Assembly: GCA_036874045.1 (NCBI GenBank)
Contig: CM072336.1
Coordinates: 392,001-456,000 of the forward strand
Origin: Cymodocea nodosa
Taxonomy: Eukaryota; Streptophyta; Magnoliopsida; Alismatales; Cymodoceaceae
DNA length: 64,000 bases
Direction: 5' to 3'
Shown: positions 59,101-64,000 of the stretch, in pieces
How positions within the stretch are numbered: the stretch's first letter is position 1
Layout: each line of letters starts with the position of its first letter
The notes under the pieces: generated by a model
Told to the model about the DNA's origin: nothing
Database searches by the model: none
The model's input: only the letters and a program-made list of their open reading frames with translations
Program-made: the position numbers and the translations under genes

Positions 59101-59164
59101 TCGAGCCAGCGTACTCCGGGCAGCGGTCACCGATCCGGAGGAGGAGTGTTTTCCAGCTGCTCAT
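32141..59164 (-). CDS. CBP80: Nuclear cap-binding protein large subunit CBP80 (ABH1/NCBP1)
   Basis: Nineteen minus-strand exons: 59164-59081, 58705-58646, 58408-58352, 57392-57321, 56875-56813, 56692-56516, 55287-55162, 52541-52475, 48301-48102, 43471-43401, 43086-43002, 41683-41615, 40470-40352, 37458-37320, 36732-36235, 33191-32892, 32735-32566, 32490-32379 and 32248-32141. They give 858 residues (about 848 in Arabidopsis ABH1, from memory). It starts MSSWKTLLLRIGDRCPEY. An MIF4G-type helical repeat follows (ALLSSAATTVDEE, NPSWQPRADFYV), then SVPRPHLSFEAQL, YPQRLHRLNIFP, NFQFIWPWEEWA and TIDRMMGYRLVSN. The long helix before the C-terminus has ESLEAKEALLSRAL, and the end has GYVIAFTRQYATEIW. 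CBP80 stabilises CBP20 on the m7G cap in the nucleus and supports splicing and miRNA biogenesis. All junctions are GT-AG and in frame, and no exon looks damaged. Introns of up to 4.6 kb are filled with transposon relics. Confidence 0.96.
33434..34030 (-). mobile_element. Decayed RTE-type LINE, 3' fragment
   Basis: Read on the minus strand, broken frames follow the C-terminal part of plant RTE-like reverse transcriptases (a SII..SEI.DVIYGI segment, then M..CKMDEW). The end has GTAGGATCATAACGT followed by a TTG-like tail at the low-coordinate end. It is similar to the larger relic at 50290-52060 and lies in intron 15 of CBP80, in sense orientation. Confidence 0.65.
35069..35212 (-). mobile_element. 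Severely 5'-truncated RTE-type LINE tail with target-site duplication
   Basis: About 100 bases matching only the 3' tail of the RTE family (GGATTCATGTGACCCACCCT and GGTGAGATTATGGC on the minus strand) are flanked by direct repeats GCCCAGCAATGAACATACAG (35069-35088) and GCCCAGCAATGAAAACACAG (35193-35212). These differ at two positions. This is the signature of target-primed insertion with early termination. Confidence 0.65.
35590..35830 (-). mobile_element. Possible LTR-retrotransposon LTR end and primer-binding site
   Basis: On the minus strand TGGCATCAGAAC (about 35642-35653) resembles the initiator-Met tRNA primer site TGGTATCAGAGC. Before it lies LTR-like sequence with CCTCTATTTATAGAGG. 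The sequence 35350-35590 could be degraded internal DNA. I could not find the other LTR, so this is tentative. Confidence 0.35.
37625..38080 (-). mobile_element. L1-type LINE 3' end
   Basis: On the minus strand the segment ends with TTAATGAAATTCATCCCATT and an A-rich tail (CCTTTAAAAAAG), as plant L1 elements do. Upstream sequence holds broken frames (TRNGGKK-type remnants) of the terminal ORF2 region. It lies in intron 13 of CBP80, in sense orientation. Confidence 0.5.
38781..38819. repeat. Perfect 15-base inverted repeat with a 9-base loop
   Basis: TGGTTAAAATTGGTC (38781-38795) and its exact reverse complement (38805-38819) are separated by AATCAAACA. It lies in a region of GGTT/AACC-rich sequence (38700-38840) that resumes at 39720-39800 beyond a MITE-like element. 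Confidence 0.9.
39088..39640. mobile_element. MITE-like element with TTTGTGCAC-type ends
   Basis: The left end GGGGTTTGTGCACTTAAAA and the right end (minus-strand GTTTGTATACCTGGATTTGA) form an imperfect inverted pair. Both ends carry further inner copies of the TTTGTGTAC/TTTGTACAT motif, spaced about 70-80 bases. The middle is AT-rich. It appears to interrupt the GGTT/AACC-rich sequence mentioned above. I could not assign a superfamily or a target-site duplication. Confidence 0.55.
40560..41530 (-). mobile_element. Ty1-copia relic (RT fragment plus 3' LTR start)
   Basis: On the minus strand, broken frames read WELCRLDVKYTFLNGDL and then LLLVYVDGLALVDSD. This matches the copia reverse transcriptase with the YVDD catalytic box changed to YVDG. 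Further along, CATCTTCAGGAGTGTTAGAG resembles the polypurine tract and LTR start of copia elements. The LTR-like tail runs to about 40560. The relic fills most of intron 12 of CBP80, in sense orientation. Confidence 0.75.
42160..42605. mobile_element. Possible further MITE-like element
   Basis: GAGGGATTTGTGCTTGACGG at the left and GTTATACACAAACTCAG at the right make a weak inverted pair, with the TTTGTG ends and GAAAAGT/AACTTT interior style of the 52871-53812 element. Weak evidence. Confidence 0.3.
43577..44605 (+). repeat. Nested tandem duplication A-B1-B2-B3-A'-B4 in CBP80 intron 9
   Basis: Unit B (about 170-200 bases; TTTATCCCATCTTTTA..., AGTGAAAAGACATTGGCCAG, GGAAAGTTGG) occurs at about 43717-43919, 43920-44109, 44110-44282 and 44430-44600. 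Unit A (about 140 bases; TGTCAATT..., GCCAATCAATTCATATG, TTTATTGTTAAATGCACAT) precedes B1 (43577-43716) and B4 (44285-44425). B1 and B2 are the most alike, so the array grew in at least two steps. Confidence 0.8.
45390..45990 (-). pseudogene. L1-type LINE reverse-transcriptase fragment
   Basis: Minus-strand frames read DDMVFF near 45940, then LGLPLHVRALKGANWMLVID and WQASYPFWGGKLRLMTMVL. These match the end of the L1 reverse transcriptase, where the usual text is YLGLPL, then a W..GGR segment. Stops and frame breaks are frequent, so it is dead. It lies in intron 9 of CBP80, in sense orientation. Confidence 0.8.
46810..47716 (+). pseudogene. L1-type LINE C-terminal (zf-RVT) fragment with A-rich tail
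   Basis: Plus-strand frames contain LCEAFPNILALS, VRWDLNLRRN and VHWENPSKGELSVK. A broken zinc-knuckle region follows (CALCDLAAEDIDHLFF). These match the zf-RVT region after the reverse transcriptase of plant L1 elements. The end at 47670-47716 is A-rich. Its orientation is opposite to CBP80 and to the neighbouring L1 fragment, so the two are separate insertions or an inverted pair. Confidence 0.75.
48600..49400 (-). mobile_element. Ty1-copia relic (RNase H end plus 3' LTR)
   Basis: On the minus strand, NLVTWCSKKQNVISRSS followed by VEYSF is the copia RNase H region. IVDIFTKEFGVK and the C-terminal LCQVGYN follow. After the stop, AGCTTGAGGGGAGTGTTA is the typical polypurine tract and LTR start. 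Frames are broken by several stops. It lies in intron 8 of CBP80, in sense orientation. Confidence 0.8.
49405..49500 (-). mobile_element. Second copia LTR fragment
   Basis: The sequence GAATGCAAAAAGTGAATTTC followed by GTTACATACATGTAAGGTAG parallels the LTR part at 48560-48625 (GAATGGAAAAAGTGATTTTC and GTTACATACATATAGGGTAG), with scattered differences. Confidence 0.6.
49647..50107. mobile_element. MITE with TA target site and 9-base terminal inverted repeats
   Basis: AAGATGCAA (49647-49655) and TTGCACCTT (50099-50107) are inverted copies with one mismatch, each bordered by TA (49645-49646 and 50108-50109). The 461-base body contains GGATTCAAATCC- and AAATATGGAT-type repeats. TA duplication suggests a Tc1/mariner-like source; this is inference. 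Confidence 0.55.
50290..52060 (-). pseudogene. Decayed RTE-type LINE (reverse transcriptase to 3' tail)
   Basis: Minus-strand frames in element order: QIDFFLTRK (end of the endonuclease part), KARERK, KDEDGRVL-like, GIKFMSHTMKLW, GRSTIEAIHLLRQL and KKDLHMVFINLEK. Then come LHQGS, a damaged FADD box (FVDY), SIISSNGKI and WMTWRNTSEMLCD. The tail has AATGGGATTATGGC and a TTG-rich end. The order and wording match plant RTE-like LINEs. It has many stops and shifts and lies in intron 8 of CBP80, in sense orientation. Confidence 0.85.
52871..53812. mobile_element. MITE-like element containing a minisatellite
   Basis: The left end GGATTTGTTTTTACATCCAG and the minus-strand reading of the right end GGGTTTGTGTACGATGAAAA are related; both are followed by AGTAACAG- or AGTGATAG-type motifs. 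The interior GTTTACATCTTTATAATAAT matches that of the STR6 intron element. The centre (53220-53600) is a degenerate array of GATAAAATATGATTTTTA units. Confidence 0.6.
53220..53600 (+). repeat. Degenerate minisatellite based on GATAAAATATGATTTTTA
   Basis: More than ten imperfect units of AAAATATGATTTTTA alternate with AGATAAAAGATGATA, forming higher-order pairs of about 30-60 bases. It lies inside the MITE-like element in intron 7 of CBP80. Confidence 0.85.
54641..55023 (+). repeat. Two-copy tandem duplication of about 190 bases
   Basis: Copies at about 54641-54833 and 54834-55023 share AGTCAACTGATAGTA, GAGAGAGTCAACTTGAAA and GATGCCATTG in the same order and spacing, with scattered differences. 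They lie in intron 7 of CBP80. Confidence 0.85.
57635..57765 (+). repeat. 36-base minisatellite, about 3.5 units
   Basis: Units start near 57635, 57671, 57707 and 57744. The best conserved part is GGCAGGTAGTTTGRGAA. The 36-base period keeps a minus-strand frame open, but this is inside intron 3 of CBP80 and is not coding. Confidence 0.75.
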
Positions 59165-60182
59165 GGCCTCCGGAAAACTTAAACCCTGAATGTGTCAACG
59201 AAGAGCAAGAGGAGAAAGAGGAGGAGCGGAGAGAGCAAGTACAGGGTAGGGTTTAGCGGTGGAGAGAGCGTGGAAGCGAGAGGAGAATAGCAGGGGAAGG
59301 AAGGGTTTTGCGTTTCAATTTCGAGCACCGGGAAACGACACTGTTTTGCAAGCCTTTGGTGGAATCCGACCATAGATCCGATTGCATATTATAAAATATT
59401 TAAGACATTTTTTCCTCTCTTTTTTTTAATTTTCTTCGCACAAAAGGCTTCCTTGGAAACTGTTTATTGAACGAGCATGAAAACACTAATTTTATTGAAT
59501 AAACTGCTCGAAAATAGCTTATTAAATAAAACACTAATTTTTCGTAAGTTAGACAAACGTTCTCTTTCGGAAATGCTAATCCAAGGATAACTTGTTTTAA
59601 AATAAACTGACGTAAATCAGTTGTCTCAGAGGAAACCTTGGTGTTAAATAAATTTCCAAGGGTATGGCTAAAAAAAATGTATAAAAAGACTGGCTGTCGA
59701 TGAGAATAATATCTTAGTATATGATAAAATTATATATAATATTAGCGTAGACAACGAAGATAAAGCTCCATGTAAGCCATACATACATACATACATGTAA
59801 ATTTACAACAGAAAACTACCTTCTAAATCTCTTTCCAAAGAATTACATGTACGCATGGTTAAGTTTTCAAGAAGATTATGTTATTTGAGTAAATAATTTA
59901 AAGTATATAATAATTTTTAGGATCTCATAAGGAAACATGGATCGGATCCCTCATCCCGTCTGATCATTATTCTTATGAAACACGCCCATCATGGGCTTTT
60001 AGGTCCGTGAAGAGGGCCCAGCCGACCCAGTCCATACGCACTCGCCGCCCTCCCCTTTTCTAGGGTTTATCTCCCGCCCTCCACTTCCCCCACTCCGTAA
60101 ACCTCGATATTCTTGCTGAGAAGCCGTCGTCATCGTTCGCGTTGTCTCCGCACGATCTCTGCCACCGCCACTACTAGAAGCC
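59165..60182. promoter_or_regulatory. Bidirectional promoter between CBP80 (-) and SmE (+)
   Basis: The start codons are 1018 bases apart, head to head. On the SmE side: the palindrome GCCCATCATGGGC (59984-59996), GGGCCCA (60014-60020) and telo-box TAGGGTTTA (60061-60069). On the CBP80 side: TAGGGTTTA (59247-59255). Site II plus telo-box is the known promoter grammar of plant translation and RNA-processing genes. The middle (59390-59970) is AT-rich with nothing recognised. Confidence 0.7.
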
Positions 60183-63100
60183 ATGGCGACCACCAAAGTC
60201 CAGCGGATCATGACCCAACCCATCGTAAGAACGGCCGCAGAACGCTATCAATTCTCTTCGATGTGGTTTCCGTTTCTTTTCTTTTTTTGGTCTTTTTTAT
60301 TCACGAGTTTAACATCTTCCTTCCTTTTCGCCCTGTTGCAGAATCTCATCTTCAGGTTTCTGCAAAGTGTAAGCCTTCCTTCTTTCTTTCTTTCTTTCTT
60401 GTTTCACTTCAAGAAACTCATTCACACGTTGCATTTAGGTTGAAGAGTATCTCTTTTGTGCCGTTTGATTTTGCAGAAGGCCCGGATTCAGATTTGGCTC
60501 TTTGAGCAGAAGGACTTGAGGATTGAAGGACGCATCATTGTACTATTTATATTCTTTTCCTAACAACTGAAGTTCTCTCTAGTAGTGCGTTGTACTTTTA
60601 GCTTTATTTATCGTTGTTCTTTTATTTTCCACGATCATGGTGGATGGTCATATAAAAAACACTGTAGTTCCGTACCTGTCGTATGGTGGAATCAATGAGA
60701 GACTCGGTTTGTTTATGTTAGGGTAGGTCAATGCTAGTTAAGAAAGGGTTAAAATTATGACTTGAGAAAAAGAGAGAGGTAACATGCTTCCAACGTTTAC
60801 TGGACACACTAATGCCGAACAGACAACTCTCGAACATGTAAATTCATATGACACTGGCAGATTCTAGAAGGTAAAATGATATTCTAGAGGAACCATTTCA
60901 TGAGTCCGGTATTTTAGTTCAATACCTTCTAGTATCATTGTCGTCTATTGTCTCGTGTTAGGAAAATGGTATATTTCACATGTGACGAACGTACCATGCC
61001 ACAAGAGGCAAATGGCTTGTTGTTCCATAGTACATGATTGACTAGATATGAAGCATAGGTTTCCCTTGTGAAAGTTCTTGTCGTTTTTTTTTTTTTTAGA
61101 CTATGATGCTTTTTTGGATTTTTTTTCACGTGGCAGCAATTTCCATCCATTCCAGGAGTTGAACTTGTCCTTTACAATGGCTTAAGATTTTGCTTTTGCA
61201 ACTAGTTGATTTGTTCCATTTACAAGAGTTTTTGCATTTCCTTTGTCACTGTCTATCATTTTATCTCTTACATTGCCAATGAAGTCCTGTATTATCATGT
61301 CCATGCAGCCCAAGCACTAAAACTACATTCTTGTTGAAGCATCCTGCAATTAATCACATTCCTTGGATTCATTGCGATATTAAATTAAATACAACTACTT
61401 GACATACAAAAAAAAAACTGAATATTTTTTGTGGAAGTTATGGAAATTTGATCAGTCACAGTTTGTAAAAGATTTTTCTCATGTTATTTGAAGGGCAATT
61501 TCATGATTTGGTTCATTAATGATGACTGGATCAGGACCTTCTATGCAAACTTCATCTTTTTTTGGGAAATGATTCAATTTGCGTATTTCACAGAAACAAA
61601 TGAAAATGTGCATTTACATTTTATGTATTTTTAGAGTTTTTCGACAGCCTTTGCAAGTTTGCTTGTGTGGCAATTGGTATAAAATACAAATATGTAGTGG
61701 CATAGGGAGAAATTGTGTGGTGCCCATGAAATTAAAGGTGCATGCTAACTCTTTATTGTGAAAGGTAGTGGTTGAAATAGATACCATTATTTTGAGCTAT
61801 TATTCTGTGGTTCTTCAAAAAAACAAAATGATTCAAGTGACAATCCAAACACAGTTTGAGGAATGACGCTAATCTTCCCAACTCAACCTTTTTCTTGTAG
61901 GTCAAGTTTTTTACTTTACTCTCTGCAAGATTTCATTACTTTTTTGTGTAATTATGAATGTCGCGTGAACTAGTTTAGGGGGTGGTGTATTTTTTCCTCT
62001 GACTGAACACATGCAATTTTTTTATTCGATCATATAGGTTTAAAATCTAAATTAACTAAAAGATGGTTTTTCTGGTGGATGAGTTGTACAAATAGCTCTA
62101 TTCAAGCTTCCATTTTTTTTTGAGATTCTAGAAGCTAGTGCATCCAGCATCCACTTGAGAGATGGTTCATAAAGTGCCATATTTCACTTCATTCAGTTCA
62201 TTGTTTGGAATGTGACTACGTGTGTCCATTTAAGGACATGTCTGCCCACAGTAGATGAGATAAAAGAGTGGAGTGGTACTGTGTATGATCTAGGGAAGAA
62301 CACATTTCTTCACCAGAGCAGATCTTCATTGGAGTTTTTTTGCGTGCTAATGACATGTGAAGAGTGTTGGACGGTCAAGGTGACAGTGACAGTGGCGGTT
62401 TTCGTAAATTTATCCTGGTGTTTATGTTATATTCATGATAACGTCAGGTCAAAGTGATCTTTACATGTCAAAAGGCATACACTCTTTATAGGAGCTGTCT
62501 AACACCTGTGCCTCTCATCCTTTGTTGTGGAACAGCAATGAGAGTGGGATTTTTACATTGTCGGTGAAGATTAGATGTGTATGAAAGAAGTGACAATGTG
62601 ATGTTTTTCATTGTTTGGCAAAGAAATCTCATTGGCAAATACTCCCTAAGAGATTTGTTCATTTTTACCATATTTGCGAACATCAAGATGTAGTTTGCGG
62701 ATATTGGTATCGTCTATGTGCGGTACTGGCAAACGGTAGGATGCAGATGTTGAAACATTGGTATTGTCATCCATGCTATCTATGGAAGGCAATCACTGTA
62801 TTTTGTTAATAATTTACTGAAACACTTATTTTTAAATATATCTCTGTTAGTGATTTGTTACTATAATACCAGATTTTATGTATATAAATTAGAAAATATA
62901 TTTTATACATAAATTTTATGTGCACATTTTACATTGACATACAAATGCACGTGTTCATGCAAATGCTTGCACATGTGCGTGTGCGTGTGTGCACACACAC
63001 ACATAGAGAGAGAGAGAGAGAGAGAAAATCAGCTTAGATTTGTCCTCCTAGGTGTCTAGATACCTTAGCCCATCACCATGGCACGTCGGCATCACAATAA

Positions 63101-63637
63101 CTATGGTTCTCTCTCAAGTCTAGTTGTTCATTATTTCATAGAGACAAAAGCTGTGAAATCACTTCTTCTTGATGGGTATGCCTGACATTGCTACTCAACA
63201 TAATTTTATAGATACGAGTTTTTTTTTTTGCAAAGTAATTTTATAGTTATGAGTAACTGCTTTTTGTTGTTTTCCGAATCATGTAAAGGCGTTGATGCCG
63301 ATGTTAACATGCTTCAATATCTGTAGGGGTTTGATGAATACATGAATTTGGTGCTGGACGACGCTGACGAAGTCAATATCAAGAAGAAAACCAGAAAGTC
63401 CCTCGGTATGATTCGAATACTTTTTTTTTTCACGTTTCTTTGCTATAATATTTTTTATTTATTATTGTTTGCATTTGTAGGGAGGATTCTTTTAAAAGGA
63501 GACAACATCACATTAATGATGAACACGTAATGACCCTCTAATCTCCTTTTAAAATTCGTGAAGCATGATCAGTTGACCGTTGATGTATATATGCTACCAT
63601 CGCTAAATGTCTTATCTTTTGTTGCAGAGGAAAGTGA
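60183..63637 (+). CDS. SmE: Small nuclear ribonucleoprotein SmE
   Basis: Six exons: 60183-60224, 60342-60368, 60477-60539, 63327-63405, 63481-63526 and 63628-63637. The last exon holds only ten bases, completing a Thr codon and adding Gly-Lys-stop. The result is 88 residues, the usual plant SmE length. [14 protein letters not shown] and [10 protein letters not shown] lead into [15 protein letters not shown], then the Sm1 motif ([12 protein letters not shown]) and the Sm2 motif ([13 protein letters not shown]). SmE is one of seven proteins forming the ring on the Sm site of U1, U2, U4 and U5 snRNAs. Intron 3 is 2.8 kb. The promoter has site II elements and a telo-box. No unusual residue was noted. 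Confidence 0.96.
60540..63326 (+). other. Intron 3 of SmE
   Basis: AT-rich, no exon or transposon recognised. It has a purine/pyrimidine alternating stretch (GTGCGTGTG then CA repeat 62991-63003) followed by an AG repeat (63005-63026). Confidence 0.5.
62991..63026 (+). repeat. Microsatellites (CA)n and (AG)n
   Basis: About six CA units followed after TAG by about eleven AG units, just downstream of GT-rich sequence that can pair with the CA part. Confidence 0.9.
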
Positions 63638-64000
63638 TAAGCTCGCCTGGCCGGTGGGAAGTTTGCATCCTTTTTATGACCGTTTGCTTGTTGCACGACT
63701 CTATCGTAAATATTTTGATGTACGAGCTAATACATTTTACTTGTATTGTTGAAAGTGGAGATCTCAGTTGCTTCCAGCAGTGGAGCATGCCTTACAATTG
63801 CATTTGTTCTTCGACTGCCTATACTTTCAGGGTCCGAGCTCACTTGCTTTAGTCTAAAGCTCTTTTCTTGAGAATGATGAGCTTTACGTATTCAATCAAG
63901 GAGACCAGCGTAATGCACAACAACATTCGGAGGGTGCACGGAGAATTGGTTTTAACAAACAAACTCTCTTAATCTAATATTTAGGTAAGCCCCGTTAGTG
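63638..64000 (+). other. 3' UTR and flank of SmE
   Basis: Follows the SmE stop codon to the window end. No other gene recognised. Confidence 0.5.

Overview
This window is plant nuclear DNA. Its genes have GT-AG introns, site II (TGGGCC/GCCCA) and telo-box (AGGGTTT) promoter motifs, and plant-specific families such as an IBH1/AIF-type atypical bHLH, a calmodulin-like protein and an STR6-type rhodanese. Very GC-rich intronless regulatory genes sit beside AT-rich multi-exon housekeeping genes, and introns of several kb are filled with retrotransposon relics. This suggests a non-grass monocot with a medium to large genome; that placement is inference.

Layout: (1) 1-2278, no recognised gene. (2) 2279-8157 (+), nine-exon STR6-type fusion of a TrhO-like rhodanese, a Cys-rich segment and an FSH serine hydrolase. 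(3) 9057-13588 (+), seven-exon DEAH-box helicase of the DHX15/Prp43 type. (4) 15064-19574 (+), three-exon mitochondrial ribosomal protein with an IGR motif (mS41 type). (5) 20502-23636 (-), three-exon plant-specific single-pass membrane protein with a Pro-rich stretch. (6) 25290-25754 (+), single-exon calmodulin-like protein. (7) 27467-28135 (+), single-exon atypical bHLH (AIF/IBH1-like) with a poly-Thr microsatellite and three upstream ORFs. (8) 32141-59164 (-), 19-exon nuclear cap-binding protein CBP80/ABH1, which takes up 27 kb because its introns hold RTE, L1 and Ty1-copia relics, MITE-like elements and tandem repeats. (9) 60183-63637 (+), six-exon spliceosomal SmE, head-to-head with CBP80.

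I built the exon structures by hand from family homology and splice-site phase. For STR6, the helicase, CBP80 and SmE every junction keeps frame, and the protein length is near what I remember for the Arabidopsis relative (622, 723, 858 and 88 residues). Three of the eight genes act on nuclear RNA: CBP80 binds the cap, SmE is in the snRNP core, and the Prp43-type helicase disassembles spliceosomes. Plant gene neighbourhoods are usually not operon-like, so this may be coincidence.

I found no CRISPR array, tRNA, rRNA or bacterial-type operon. The less ordinary items are the TrhO-rhodanese/hydrolase fusion, the overlapping uORF leader of the bHLH gene, the nested tandem duplications and mostly sense-oriented transposon relics in CBP80 introns, and the CBP80/SmE shared promoter. 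I see no clear evidence of a wholly new biological system.
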